Position numbers and translations under genes: made by a program. Below, one piece after another: positions 24,541 to 35,925 of a stretch of 64,000 nt of DNA (position 1 is the stretch's first letter; the number at the start of each line of letters is the position of its first letter). The DNA lies in contig CM053141.1 in the NCBI GenBank assembly GCA_028571685.1, forward strand, positions 76,803,833 through 76,867,832, given 5' to 3'. Under the pieces are notes generated by a model. That model was not told the origin of the DNA and ran no database searches. It saw only the letters and a program-made list of their open reading frames with translations. Source of the stretch: Heterohyrax brucei. Taxonomy: Eukaryota > Chordata > Mammalia > Hyracoidea > Procaviidae.

Positions 24541-24890
24541 CTTTATTTATTTGTTCATTCATTCAGGAAATATTTATAGATCCTGTATTGTGTATTGGAA
24601 ATCCTAGTGGTGTAGTGATTAGGTGCTACATCTACTAACCAAAAGGTTGGTGGTTTGAATCCACCAGGCACTCCTTGGAAACTCAATAGAGCAGTTCTAC
24701 TCTGTCCTGTAGGGTTACTATGAGTCAGAATAGACTTGACAGTGGTGGGTTTGTTTTTTTATACTGTGCGTCAGGTACTGTGCTAAGGCTAGAGATAAAG
24801 CAAGAAAAAAGGCAGATGACGTCCCTACCTACTGGAAGCTTTTACTCCAGTATGACACAGCATTTTCTTAATGTCTTATAGATGACAATA
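24541..24890 (-). mobile_element. Ancient L2-type repeat split by an AfroSINE
   Basis: GTTCATTCATTCAGGAAAT before the SINE, GTCAGGTACTGTGCTAAGGC and ACTGGAAGCTTTTACTCCAG after it, form one old repeat. Family and strand are tentative. Confidence 0.5.
24597..24758 (+). mobile_element. AfroSINE
   Basis: GGAAATCCTAGTGGTGTAG through TTACTATGAGTCAGAATAG. Confidence 0.92.
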
Positions 24891-24910
24891 CCACCAATAA
24901 TATTACTTTG

Positions 24911-25012
24911 ATGTTGTTCAGTGATGCTAAGTTGGCTGTAACTCATAGTGACCTTGTATATAACAGAATGAAATGTTGTGTCAACCTAGATCATATTCAC
25001 TATCATTATTCC
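24911..25012 (-). mobile_element. RTE/AfroSINE 3'-end fragment
   Basis: ACTCATAGTGACCTTGTATA and CAGAATGAAATGTTGTG are the shared 3' end in antisense. Confidence 0.65.
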
Positions 25013-25089
25013 AAGAAAACTTGAGTTTTGGGATTTTCATATTTGGGTTGTTAAAATTAGGCTTCTGTTAAGCTATTTTTTGATGTCTA

Positions 25090-25248
25090 GAGAAACTCTG
25101 GTGGTGTAGTTGTTAAGTGCTACGTCTGCTGACCAAAAGGTCAGCAGTTCAGATCTACCAGGTGACCCTTGAGGACTCAGTGGAGCAGTTCTACTCTGAC
25201 CTATAGGGTTGCTATGAGTTAGAATTGACTCAGTGGCTTTGGATTTGG
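25090..25248 (+). mobile_element. AfroSINE
   Basis: GAGAAACTCTGGTGGTG through GTTGCTATGAGTTAGAATTG. Confidence 0.9.
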
Positions 25249-25257
25249 TTTTTCTGA

Positions 25258-25416
25258 TGGAAGCCCTGGTAGTGTGGTAGTTAAATGCTATGGCTGCTAA
25301 TCAAAAAGTCAGTAGTCTGAATCCACCAGGCACCCTTGGAAACTCTAAGGGTCAGTTTTACTCTGTCATATAAGGTTGCTAAGAGTCAGAATCCACTCAG
25401 TGGCAAAGGGTATGGA
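25258..25416 (+). mobile_element. AfroSINE
   Basis: TGGAAGCCCTGGTAGTGTGG through GTTGCTAAGAGTCAGAATCC. Confidence 0.88.
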
Positions 25417-25829
25417 GCTTATGGGCTTAGCCTTTTAAGCAAGGCTATGGGGTAGCTTTAGCAATACTAGAGTAATTCCAGAAATGTAATAGATGAGAGA
25501 AAGTACAGCCATGAAGTTTGAGAGAGACTGACAGTCTCAAATTTGTTTGGGTATTTGAATCCTACTTTTGAGCTTTCATCCGTGAAGGGGCAGCTCTGGG
25601 ACTGAAAGATGGGAACTGAGGCTCCTCTTCAGTCTTGCCCTCAAAAAATCTGCACTGCCCCAGTAGTATCCCCTTAAATGACACCCTTGGAAGTCGAGTG
25701 AGTGTCTGTTACTATAGCATGCTCTGTGCTTAGAACCCATTTTCACTTTACTGCATGTTGAGTCAAAGGCAATGTGAATATGTAGTCTAGTAGATGGAAA
25801 GGACACTTTACCAGACATGAAGTGGACTT

Positions 25830-25905
25830 GGCTTCAGTCCTACTGGCCACCTGGCTTTGGACAGATCACCTCTCCACATTTGTAAAATGAAGTGTTTGGA
25901 TTAGG
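25830..25905 (+). mobile_element. MIR fragment
   Basis: CACCTGGCTTTGGACAGATC, then CCACATTTGTAAAATGAAG, resembles the MIR core. Confidence 0.5.
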
Positions 25906-26011
25906 TACACCAAGATTCTTACTGTGTCCTAGGGCCTTTTTTCTTGGATAAATGTATGACACAAATTTTATAAATGTAGAAGCTAATGTCGCATGTTTTT
26001 CTTTCTTTCAG

Positions 26012-26195
26012 TCTCTCCACACAAAGAGTCTCTCCTCCACCTTGCCATGAGGTGGGGCTTGGGTAAGCTTTCCCAGTTCCTCTTGTGTCTCCCTGGTGGA
26101 ATGCAGGCCTTGACTTTAACCAATGAAGAGGGTGCCACCCCATTAGACTTGGCTTTACATGTTGGACACTCCAAGCTGGTTGAAGACATCACAGA
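26012..26195 (+). CDS. ARHGEF28: ARHGEF28 internal coding exon A (ankyrin-like segment)
   Basis: First visible coding exon of the Rho guanine-nucleotide exchange factor 28 gene (p190RhoGEF/RGNEF), a cytoplasmic RhoA activator that also binds FAK and neurofilament mRNA. The exon follows a good pyrimidine-rich acceptor (cag at 26009-26011) and ends at a strong donor, gtaagt, at 26196. It is 184 nt: two bases finish a split Val codon, then 60 codons, then GA of a split codon. Residues such as ESLLHLAMRWGLGKLSQF, LLCLPGG, GATPLDLAL and HSKLVEDIT match the ARHGEF28 N-terminal region as I know it from human and mouse. LLHLA...GATPLDLAL is the typical ankyrin-repeat pattern. The preceding exon, which must end in phase 1, is not visible within the 26 kb upstream. 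The identification comes from remembered family sequence, not from a search. Confidence 0.93.
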
Positions 26196-26427
26196 GTAAG
26201 TTTGACTCCTTGATAGTTTTTCTCTTAATCTGTTCCTATAAAGTCTATTAAGTAATGAGGAAAAATTTAAATTAAAAACACAGGTTAGTGTTGATTCAGA
26301 CTTTATTATTGGTTCTGATGTATAGAGCACAGATATATATGTACAGTACATAAACAGATATGCAGTGTATCTGTGGTGTTAAGGTTTCATGGGGGAGAGG
26401 CAGGTGGGAAAAATGTACCTTAAAAAT

Positions 26428-26595
26428 AACAACAGCAACAAACCTGCCACTGTTGCATTGACTCTGACTCATGGTGACCCTGTAGGACAGAGTAGAACTG
26501 CCCCATGGAGTTTCCAAAGAGGGCCTAGTGGATTCAAACTGTGAACCTTTTGGTTAGCAGCTGTAGCACGTTACCACTGTGCCACTAGGGTTACT
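26428..26595 (-). mobile_element. AfroSINE
   Basis: CTGCCACTGTTGCATTGACTC through CACTGTGCCACTAGGGTTAC; it lies 233 bp downstream of the first visible ARHGEF28 exon. Confidence 0.9.
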
Positions 26596-26599
26596 AGCG

Positions 26600-27948
26600 G
26601 TTGGACTTGTGTTTTTTTTTTTCAATTAGTTATAGCACCTCTAAGGATTATTTTCATTAAAGCGGCTATAACAAAAAAAAAAAAAAAATTGAGACAGACT
26701 AGTCTAACTCCTATTTATCCTTCAGATTTCAACTTAAATGGCATTTGCTCAGCGGTGGTTTCAGATTAATTCACAATATTAATTATGATTAATAATGATT
26801 AACATAGGAAGTGATTCACAGTGCTAATCATAATTTATCATTTTATGTTTATGTGATCATTTGTTTTATATATATATCCTAAGTCATTTGAAAGCTGGAC
26901 CTATTTCTGCTTTATCCATCACAGTATTTCTAGGACAGTGTCCAACACATGGGATTTGTTAAAAGAAAGTAAGTGTTTGCTGAGCCACTGAATAGCAGAC
27001 AAACCATGATATTATGTAGCTAATGGGGTGTTTCTTAGGTTCTTATGAGATGATGTGTAGGAAATAGAACATAAATTGTGAAGTTTTCTATGTTGACAAT
27101 GGTATTAACAATACTTCAATGAATAATGAGTATATTGTCCGTTACTTAGAGTCGTTCAGATTGGTCATTACTCTTAGCTTACTCAGGAAAGGGAAATTCA
27201 TAGATGGAGAGTTCTTGACTTCACTTGTGGTCTGAAAAGGTAAATGGGAAAGTACATTGAAAATTATAGGGTGTTATATATATATTAAGTATTGTTGTTA
27301 GAATATGTATGTCTTAGTGGACTGGTTTTTCTTGTTTGGCTCATTGAAATCAATGTCATTAATTTATGGTTAAATAGAGACTGTGTGGACATTAGAGTAG
27401 ACCTAAGAAGTTTTTTTTTTTTTTTGCTTCCTTGTCAGGTCAAATGATCACCAGTGAAGATCACCAGTGTTTTTCTTTGCTTTTAAAATGACCCCACTTT
27501 CTTGGCTGAAAAGGGAGCAAGAAGGCTTCTTTTGACCTATTGATTGTGGATAGTTCTGTATTACACTGAGATCCTGGAGACTGACTTCTTTATCTGTTGG
27601 CAGCTTTTTGTCTTTCTGTTATGTCTAAGACCAGATGGTATGAGGTGCCTTAGAAGCTTACATGTCTAAAATATCCATTCCTGAACTGAATTAGAAGTAA
27701 CCTCTAAACCAAGTTTTCATGATAGATGAGGATTCTGTTTGCTAAATCAAGCAGTGCTCAGACTCAGAGTCCACCTTAGTGGTTGTTGGCATGGGGAGTT
27801 ATTTTTCTCACTTCAGAGAGCTAGCTGAAGTTATTTTCTGGAAGGTTGCAGAATGTCTGCCAGTGTATTATTATTAAGAATTGGAATGTGCCCTAAATCT
27901 TAGAATACACCTGTTCTTAATGTATCTCTTTTTGTTACTCCCTATGGT
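26600..27948. other. ARHGEF28 intron, mostly unique sequence
   Basis: AT-rich, with A15-16 near 26673, a short (TA)n near 26870 and a poly-T near 27413. No exon or repeat family recognised. Confidence 0.5.
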
Positions 27949-28108
27949 AGAGATCCCTGATGATGTAATAATTAAGTACTGTGACCACTAATCAAAAGAT
28001 TGACAGTTTGAACTCACCAGGCACTCTTTCGAAACCCTGTAGGGCAGTTATACTCTGTCCTATAGGATCACTGGGAGTTGGAATGGACTTGATGGCAGTG
28101 GGTATGTG
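27949..28108 (+). mobile_element. AfroSINE
   Basis: TAGAGATCCCTGATGATG through GATCACTGGGAGTTGGAATG. Confidence 0.85.
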
Positions 28109-28109
28109 A

Positions 28110-29032
28110 TGGAGATAACAATTATTGGATTGGAAGTTTAATATATTTTTGTGAAACAAATATCGTTAACAAAAAGAGATTATGGAGGAAGAGGAGAGAG
28201 GCATACAGCTAATTCTTAGAAGTGAGGAATCTTAGAAGTGATGAATCTAGGAGTCATCTATTAGGATGTGACAACATACTTGGGTGAACTGTTACCTGGG
28301 AGAACTCACATTTTACTCTGGAGGCTTCTTTGCCGTTGCTGTGCGTGACATTTTAGAAGCCATCCAGAATGTGTGATACTGACCATGAAGCCTATTTGCG
28401 GCTGGTAAATGTGCAGTTGTTTTTCACCAAAACTGGTCAGAAAATAAACTCATATTCAAGAATTTCACTTGGGAATTTTGTGCCTGTGTTTTTGAGTGTA
28501 CTCAGGACTGTAACATGATTGAATTTATGCACATTTTAATTTGCATGAGGCAGTGGATTACAACAGCGGTACCAGTATGTTATGAATATCTCACTTGTTT
28601 GTAACACCCAAACCTCGCCATGCTCCCTGGAGATGATACCTGTTTTTCACAGTAGTCACCTGATAAACTGTTGGCTGCTAACCAATGTATTCTGCTACAT
28701 GTGGCCCTATTAAAGTGAGAATCATCTTTTTAGATTAAAAGGAGATGGAAATATTGAGATAAAGTACTATATTTGAGAATCAGTATTACTTCATTGTTTA
28801 TATAAACTTTTAAGTTCTGTTATTTATATAATTGGTGTACATTTTTCTCTAGGAAGAGGTAGCAAGATGGCTTTTTTAAGGGAGTGTTTACATGATCTTA
28901 TGCATTTATGGTTTGTAGGTAACTTTTAACAGGGTCGCTTTGTCAGTCGGGTGTGTGATCTCAGGGGTTGTGAGGGCACAGGGACGTTGGGTTTGTGTCT
29001 CTCTGAGTGAGTGCTTATTTGTGGTGCTTCAG
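28110..29032. other. ARHGEF28 intron, unique sequence
   Basis: Nothing nameable apart from the splice acceptor at its 3' end. Confidence 0.5.
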
Positions 29033-29213
29033 TTTTCAGGGCAGACGTTCTGCAGGCTTCTCCCGATTACAGCTCAGTGAAGATGCCCTCCTGCATTATG
29101 TGTACTCGTCAGAAACCTTGACCCTGACATTCAACCACACAGCCGAACATTTGCTAGAGGCAGACATTAAACTCTTCAGGAAGTACTTTTGGGATAAAGC
29201 CTTTCTTTTCCAG
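29033..29213 (+). CDS. ARHGEF28: ARHGEF28 internal coding exon B
   Basis: Second visible exon, 181 nt. One T completes GA|T (Asp) from the previous exon, followed by 60 codons ending exactly on a codon boundary before donor gtttgt at 29214. The peptide has FQGRRSAGFSRLQLSED, SSETLTLTFNHTAEHLLEAD and IKLFRKYFWDKAFL. The last two stretches are nearly identical to the conserved block after the ankyrin-like repeats in human and mouse ARHGEF28, and this is the strongest evidence for the gene. Two AG acceptors compete: 29031-29032 (used here) and 29038-29039, seven bases downstream. Only the first keeps the frame and gives the family-typical FQG, so it decides the exon start. Beyond the donor the frame runs to a stop within about 20 nt, which supports the boundary. 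Confidence 0.94.
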
Positions 29214-29805
29214 GTTTGTGCCCCGTTTTTCTGATATAAAATAATGTACATATCTCAAGAAAATAGAGGTATCAGTTCATTGTTTTGGAGACAGTGTTTT
29301 TAGGGGGAGCTGTTTTATATTTCCTGATGAAACCTTGGGGGTGCATAGAGGTGGGAACTGTGTTAGGTTAATAGAAAGATAATTATATAATATTTTGGCA
29401 GTAGAATAAGGGTAATTTGTATAACATTCTTGTGTACTTTTCATGAGTCATGAAAACTCATGGTTGGGTTTTAATGTAATAATTGAATTTATTTTCTAAT
29501 CATATGTATTGATAGCATTATTCTTATCACAAACAGTTGCATTTAGGGATATTTTGTTTGTTTTCTTGTGGCTTAGATGTCGTTAAATGTTTATCCTACC
29601 TACAGATTCATTAGCATAAGTAGGAGGGCATGGGGGTTGTGGACCTCACTGGTCACACTGTCAGAGGGAGTGACATCAAAATCACTGTGTGTACAATTGC
29701 CCCTGTAGTTAATTACAACAACAAAAACATTTTTTATAAGCCTAGGTTACATGTGTCATATATCTGTAAGACTAAACTCTATGTTAATTTAAATTTTGAA
29801 ACTTC

Positions 29806-29898
29806 TGGGCCCTGACTCGACGGCAGTGTGTTTTTTTAGTATGCTGTAGGGTCACTGTGAGTCAGAATCAGCTCAGCCACAGTGGGTTTGGTTTTGGT
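29806..29898 (+). mobile_element. AfroSINE 3'-end fragments
   Basis: TGACTCGACGGCAGTGTG, then a second tail GGGTCACTGTGAGTCAGAAT with GTGGGTTTGGTTTTGG. Confidence 0.7.
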
Positions 29899-30321
29899 TG
29901 TCAGTATGCCTCAGTCAGAGCTGTCGTTCTCAGCCAATTACCACGAGTCTTTGGATCACGTGATTTCATCTGCATGTGCCACCCATACTTGCTGTTGTTT
30001 GTTTTCAGTGTAGCTGGTGTTTGGATTGTTGCTGATTTTGTCAGTTTTCTGGTGTGTCAGCTACAATGTTTTGGTAATTAGTATTTGTGAATCTGTATCA
30101 ATAGCTTTTTGAGAAGAATGAGGTAAAAATTACAGGAAAAGAAGGAGTGCTAGATGGGAATTAGAATTTAGGACTAACAGGAGTACAAAAGCGTTACTAA
30201 GGATTCTGTATTGGCCGATATGGGAGGAGCCCATGAAGAGGTGGCCGTGACACCAGCCCTAGTTGTGCCACTGTGCAGATTCCTCTGGAATGGGGAGTGG
30301 TCATTTGAACCAGTTCTTCTT

Positions 30322-30890
30322 TTTTTTATTATGATTAAGTAAAAGTATATAACCCAAGTCAATTTTGCATGCCCGCCTCTCTGTAAGTCCGTCTGCTCTC
30401 CTCACCCTGTGACAGCACACTCCTCTTTTTCACTCTTTACTTCTAGTATCCTCTTAATGACTACCTGTCCCTCCTTTCCACCCTTTCTTCTCTCCTCTAG
30501 AAAGAAATCAGTAGGACAGTGTCCTGTAAATGTGCAAAACCATAAGGTACACACACCACCTGCTCACTTTGTGCCCCTGAGTCCATTCCCGACTCAGTCT
30601 GAAGTGTTGACGTTGGTACCGGTTTCAGATCTTGACTAGCAGCAAGTCTAGGGACCACATTCCCAAGGGACCCTGCCATGTTGTTGGACCATTAGTTCTG
30701 GTCTTTTAGTAGAGTTCTTGATCTGCACGCATCTTCTTCTCATGCTACCTCAGGGACTCTACATTGTGTCCCCTATCATGGCTGTCTTCGGAGATGGCCG
30801 GGCACCATCTGTGAACCAGTTAATTTTTTCCTTCCTCACTATGGTCCAAACATCAGCTTTGACTGCTGTCGTAGCTTGCCCTTCTCAGGG
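30322..30890 (-). mobile_element. L1 3' UTR fragment
   Basis: ATTATGATTAAGTAAAAGT start, CAGCAAGTCTAGGGACCAC and TATCATGGCTGTCTTCGG; collinear with 12643-13310. Confidence 0.7.
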
Positions 30891-31121
30891 TATAAAACAT
30901 TTATACCTCGTTATCATTATTATTAGTTTTTTAGAATCTGAAAGAATATAAAGAAAAAAAGCATGATATTTACATCTTTTAGTTATTATAAAGCAAAGCG
31001 TTGTTTTTAGGAAGAGGGCCTGGGTAAGTGTAGTGCATGGGGCTCGGGAATAGAGTGGACTTACTAACCAGACTCAGTGGCCTTTTCCTTGTGTCCTTAA
31101 GCACATGCATTAACCAGACAC

Positions 31122-31175
31122 AGATTCCAGGACTGTCGAGGCTACGAGTCAGAATTGACTTGATGGCAGTGGGTT
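31122..31175 (+). mobile_element. AfroSINE 3'-end fragment
   Basis: GAGTCAGAATTGACTTGATG followed by GCAGTGGGTTTGGC. Confidence 0.7.
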
Positions 31176-32095
31176 TGGCATTTTTAGTTTATAGGTGTAA
31201 GAGAGTAAAAATTTCAGTTTGGATCACTGCTATTGCCATCTGTCACAGTTTAGGCATTTGTAAAATATTTGCTTCATATAATTCAACTAAAGATATAGCC
31301 AGAGAACATTATATATCAGGCAAATGTTATTATTGGCTTACTCCATGGAAACTTTTATTTAAAAAATTAAAACATGCTGTTTGAAGTATGAACTGTTGAC
31401 TTTTGCTGAGTTTTAGGAAATTTGTTATATAATCTTCCGACATGCAGTATTTCCTCATTTAACTTAAGGTTGATTTTCACTAAAAATACCCCAACTTTCA
31501 GCCATCCCTTTGTCTCCTTACTGAAGCGCCCAGTGGTGGTCATTCTGGCTGGAGAGGCTTCGCTTTGCCCAGCAGCATTTCTCAGGGTGAGCTCTGCTCC
31601 CTGCAGGCTCCACGGAGGGAGCTCAGCAGTGTGCGGGTCCTTGGAGAGATACTCAGAGACCAGTGTGATATGTTGTCACAAAGCTCCTAGAAAAAGATTA
31701 GTACGTGCTTTCTGGATAGCAAAAGTCACTAAATGTTCACTTCATTGTAAAGTCTTCCGACTTTCTAGGCTGGATTGATGATTTCTTGGAACACATTTGA
31801 GATAATGCTGTTGATCTTGGGGAAGATTTATGGTGGGCAACTCTAGATGCTTCAATAATTTATTATTGTGGACATAAAATAACAAAGATCAAGGGGGGAT
31901 TGTGTTCTACTGTTTCTGAAATTTCCATTTGATGAAAAATACTTGATGAAAGAATCAGTGAAAATGGAATGTCTTTGTGTTCCAGGTTTCAACATTATGT
32001 TTTTTCTTCCTGCGTGAAGGTGTGTGGGTGTGTAACGGGTAACGAGACTGGGAAAAGAGGAAGGGCTGAGACTGTGACACGGTACCTGCCTGACA
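31176..32095. other. ARHGEF28 intron, nothing recognised
   Basis: Open frames of up to about 118 codons lack recognisable domains and splice context. Confidence 0.45.
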
Positions 32096-32283
32096 GAGAG
32101 TCCCTGGGTGGCGCAGATGGTTAAGGGCTTGCCCACCAACTGAAAAGTTGGCAGTTGAGCTTACCCAGAGGTTCTTTGAAAGAAACGCCTGGTGATCCTT
32201 GAAAATCCTGTGGTGCACATTTCTACTCTGCAGCACCTGGGGCTGCCATGAGTCAGAACTGACTAGATGATGGCTGGTTTGTT
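32096..32283 (+). mobile_element. AfroSINE (long form)
   Basis: AGAGTCCCTGGGTGGCGCAG through GCTGCCATGAGTCAGAACTG. Confidence 0.85.
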
Positions 32284-32317
32284 GGTTACTTGCCTGGTGT
32301 GATGTTTCTGTAGTGTT

Positions 32318-32462
32318 ACCCACTACCATCCAGTTAGGTCCGGCTCATAGTGATCCTAGAGGTCAGAGTAGAAACTGTGTTTCCAAGGAGCACCTGGCGG
32401 ACTTGAACGCTGACCTTTTGGTTAGCAGATGTAGCACTTAACCCGCTATGCCGCCAGGGTTT
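32318..32462 (-). mobile_element. AfroSINE
   Basis: GGTCCGGCTCATAGTGATCC through CTATGCCGCCAGGGTTTT. Confidence 0.88.
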
Positions 32463-32484
32463 TTTTTGGTGGTGCTTCTTAACT

Positions 32485-32740
32485 GTGTTCGTTCTTAGGT
32501 GCTGTCAAGTTGGTTCTACCTTATAGCTACACTGTGCACAACAGAACGAAACACTGTGCCATCTTCACAATTGCTGCTGTGCTTGAAACCATTGTTGAAG
32601 ATACTGTGTCATTCCTTCTTGTTGAGGGTTTTCCTCTTTTTTCACTGACCCTCTACCAAGCATGATGTCTGGACTGGACATACATGTCCTAAGATATGTG
32701 CGGTATCATCTTGCCATCCTTGCTTCAGTTTTAAATATAA
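32485..32740 (-). mobile_element. RTE/BovB-like LINE 3' fragment
   Basis: TTCTTAGGTGCTGTCAAGTTG, CAACAGAACGAAACACTGTG and CTACCAAGCATGATGTC. Confidence 0.8.
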
Positions 32741-32841
32741 GCAGGTGGTAATTATTATCTAGTTACCTAGGTTGTCCACACTGATCCTTTGCAACTTTCA
32801 ACAACAAATATGAAATATAAAAAAAAAAAAATCCATAAATG

Positions 32842-32998
32842 AAAGCTGTTGCTGGCAAGTCAGTTCTGACTCACAGCAACCTTACAGGACAGAGTAGAAC
32901 TGTCTCATAGGGTTTTCAGGGAGCACCTGGTAGATTCAAGCTGCTGACCTGTGTGTTAGCAGCCAAGTGCTTAACCGCTGCACCACCAGAGCTCTGAA
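32842..32998 (-). mobile_element. AfroSINE
   Basis: TGGCAAGTCAGTTCTGACTC through GCTGCACCACCAGAGCTCTG. Confidence 0.88.
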
Positions 32999-33107
32999 CA
33001 TATATACAGTGATGAAATATTCATGTTTTATGAAGTTGTCTATTGTTCTCGACAACACTTGGCTAGGCATTGTTCGTGTGAGAGCTGTGGATGTTTAAGT
33101 AGCCCAT

Positions 33108-33275
33108 TTAAGTTCTTGGCTGCTAACTGAAAGGCTGGTGGTTTAACCCCATCCAGTGGCTCCATGGGAGAAAGACCTGGAGGTTTCCTACAGTCAAGAA
33201 AACCCTATACAGGAGTTCTGCTGAGTCACGTGGGGTTTCTGTGAGTTGAAAATCAGGTTGATGGTACCTAGCAAG
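33108..33275 (+). mobile_element. AfroSINE variant
   Basis: GCTGCTAACTGAAAGGCTGG through GTGGGGTTTCTGTGAGTTG. Confidence 0.7.
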
Positions 33276-33496
33276 AACAACATAGACAGTCTGATATAAG
33301 GGACTGATTTGTTCTAACTGAACCACAAGCCATACTCAGTCTTCTCCAGGGAAGTATTTTTGGTCTTAATATTTAGGCAGTGCTTACCTGTTTGTAGCCC
33401 CCAGGACAACCATAAAACCTTGCTGCAGAAACCTGAGTCTGCTTTTCCAGTATATGTGTTGTTAAGTTTGAACCTATTCAGAATTTAGTTCAGAAT

Positions 33497-33648
33497 GGTA
33501 AGGATTTCTTCTAGAACACCATGGTGGCAGAGTAGTGAGCGTTTCTTCTTGCAGTATTGTAGTGAGAGAGTGGTGAGCATTTCTTCTTTGCATCACCGTG
33601 ATGGCAGAGTGGTAAGGTTTCTTCTTGCAGCACTGTGGTGGCATGACA
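33497..33648. repeat. Minisatellite, about four units of 38-39 bp
   Basis: Four diverged units share the frame (T)GAGCRTTTCTTCTTGCA...GTGGCAGAGTGG. Units begin near 33497, 33535, 33573 and 33612. Confidence 0.75.
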
Positions 33649-33649
33649 A

Positions 33650-34036
33650 TGTGTGATAAATAGTAAGTGTCCAAAATGACAGGTTGCAGCTAAGCCTCCA
33701 AAGTGTAAAGACAGGTGTTAGGAGGTTAAATAAACAATTGGCAGAATCTTAGCTCTGGGCAGAGGAATGAATTTTTTTCAGAGGAAAAAAACCTGTAGTT
33801 ATATGAATTTTTGATAGCAGGTTCAAGGGCATGACATTGTAAAGACTGTTCATCTTTTGATAATTTTTTAGTCATCTCATAACAAAACTTTTCTTATTAA
33901 TCGAATGCTGATAATTTAGTTCTGGAATATGACTAAAATAAATAAGCCAACTTAGAAATTTAGTTTTTCTAAAGTTGTACTCAAAGTTATTTACAGGATA
34001 AAAATTAAGCTTTAATCCATTCTATATGCAAAAGAG
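33650..34036. other. ARHGEF28 intron, nothing recognised
   Basis: AT-rich, no exon or repeat signature. Confidence 0.4.
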
Positions 34037-34192
34037 AAAACCCTAGTGGTGCAGTGGTGAAGTGCTATTGCTCCGAGCCAAGAGGTTGGTAGTTCAAATC
34101 CATCAGGCGCTCCTTGGGAACTTTATGGGGCAGTACTACTCTGACCTATAGGGTTGCTATGATTCAGAATTGACTCAACAGCAGTGGGTTTG
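34037..34192 (+). mobile_element. AfroSINE
   Basis: GAAAACCCTAGTGGTGCAG through GTTGCTATGATTCAGAATTG. Confidence 0.92.
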
Positions 34193-35250
34193 ATTGTTTT
34201 TTTGTATGCAAAAAAAGAAATCCGTATTTTCAATTTTGTTTTGTTATCAGAAACCAAGATTGCTTGACATCCTTTTCACACAGAGTAGGCCATTTCCCTG
34301 GTTGACACCTGAGGGCTTTAGGGATATGGCTGACCCAGTAAACATGTGGCAGATGCGGCTGGTTGTCTTAGATCACCCAGTCTGTGCTGTGACCCCTTCT
34401 CCATCCCCAAGTATAGCTGTGGCTATCTTCTCAAGGTGCCTGTTAGTACAGACCTGCTGGGGTCTAGAAGAGGGCAAGACTGAGGTGAAATTTAGCCCCT
34501 GGTGGGCAGGCAACAAACCCAGCACTTACTGTCCCCCAACCCTGTCCTGTTGTGACTTTGTAAGTTATGTATATTTTGACTTTTTTTGCTCTGGCTCAGG
34601 ATGTGATTGTAAAGCAATGAAAGAACAGGTAACTTGACACACTGAATTTAGTAACATTCTGTCACATTCGTGGGTCTGTGTCAGTTGTAAGGTTTTCTGC
34701 CCACGTATGGCAATGTATTTCTTTGGGCTATTTGCTAATGTAGTTTTGGGTTCTAATTTTTGTTTAAATCATGTAACTGTGTTTCTTCATGTTTCCACTG
34801 GGGAATCTATTTGTAAGGAAAATACTTACAGTCCCAAGAGGGCAAGTTTTTCTAAGATTTTTGAAAGGCTCACTACTTGTTTGACCAGGGGTAGCTGTAC
34901 CAGTGTATGGCAACTTGCCAAGTCACACTTTTCTGACCCATGTACTCATCCTGGGTCCTCCTGCAATGATCCGTCAACCTCCATCCTCTAGTTCTCAGTG
35001 ACCACTATGTCTCAGGGTGTGGGTGGGGGTTGGTTTAAATTGACAGGGAATAAACAGCCACCCTCCTTTCTACTTTGAAGATTTTTTTTTTCTCTGAACT
35101 CTGTCTAGTTCATGCATGTGTTCCTGAGGGCTTTCTGGTAGTTGTGAACTGAAGCAGGGATAGATTAATGATAAGGGTCGTGTTTGACTCATGCCTCTGA
35201 CATCTCTCACCTATCATCCCAAGGCCCTCCTAGCAGCTTTTCTCCCCTGT
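34193..35250. other. ARHGEF28 intron, nothing recognised
   Basis: Contains a 147-codon open frame (34194-34637) with no recognisable domain or splice context, treated as chance. Confidence 0.4.
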
Positions 35251-35261
35251 GGGTGTTAACT

Positions 35262-35372
35262 TAAGGGATGGTGGTTTCAACCCACTCAGTGACTCCATGG
35301 AAGTTAAGACCTGGCAAACTGCTTCTGTGAAGGTTGTGGCCGAGAAAACCCTATGGAACAAATCTGTTGCAG
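35262..35372 (+). mobile_element. AfroSINE variant, partial
   Basis: GATGGTGGTTTCAACCCACTC and GAGAAAACCCTATGGAAC. Confidence 0.6.
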
Positions 35373-35384
35373 TGGATTAATTAC

Positions 35385-35925
35385 TTCTGTGTGTAGCCTT
35401 TCTAGCCGTGGTCTTATAATCCCACCTAGGTGACTGGGCAAGACTGTGTGATAGGATAATTGTGGCCCACCCAGGGGATTGGTAAGTTTTGCCTTAAAAG
35501 GCAGCCAGTTCCAGAGCAGAAGATCCTACCACCATCAAGGTAGGATAGCCAGGAGCAGAGCATACATCCTTCTCTCCTTGGATCTCTGTGTTAAGAAGCT
35601 CCTGGAAGCAGGAGACTGAAAGAGAGAGCAAGCTGTAACCCTGAAGACTGTTGAGAAGCACTGACAGGAGGTACTCAAAGCAGAAGACAGTGTGGTGGGC
35701 TTGTCAACTGCTGGAGAGAGAAAGCTGAATGCCTTTGCGGGGAGACCTAGGGCCAGGGAGAGACATGCCTGTGAGCTTGGTTGGGAAGGGGTGGTCCTGA
35801 TGGAAGAACTGTATAATTCCTGAGCCTCAATTATAACTGTCACTTCCCCAATAAGCCCAGTAACTGTGAATATGGTCTGTGCGTTCTGTGTAGCTATTGC
35901 AATAAATTACCAAAAATTAAAGACG
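35385..35925 (+). mobile_element. LTR-like element (MaLR/ERVL type)
   Basis: AGCCAGGAGCAGAGCATACA and GTTAAGAAGCTCCTGGAAGC correspond to the middle of the 419-922 LTR, and a possible polyadenylation signal AATAAA lies near the 3' end. Boundaries are approximate. Confidence 0.5.

Noticed and set aside
1-26011. Search for the preceding ARHGEF28 exon ending in phase 1
   Set aside because: No block resembling the residues before VSPHKESLL was found by eye; the exon probably lies upstream of the window, though a short one could have been missed.
34194-34637. 147-codon open frame on the plus strand, the longest in the window
   Set aside because: No domain, no plausible splice flanks, and it starts inside SINE-tail sequence; consistent with chance in non-coding DNA.
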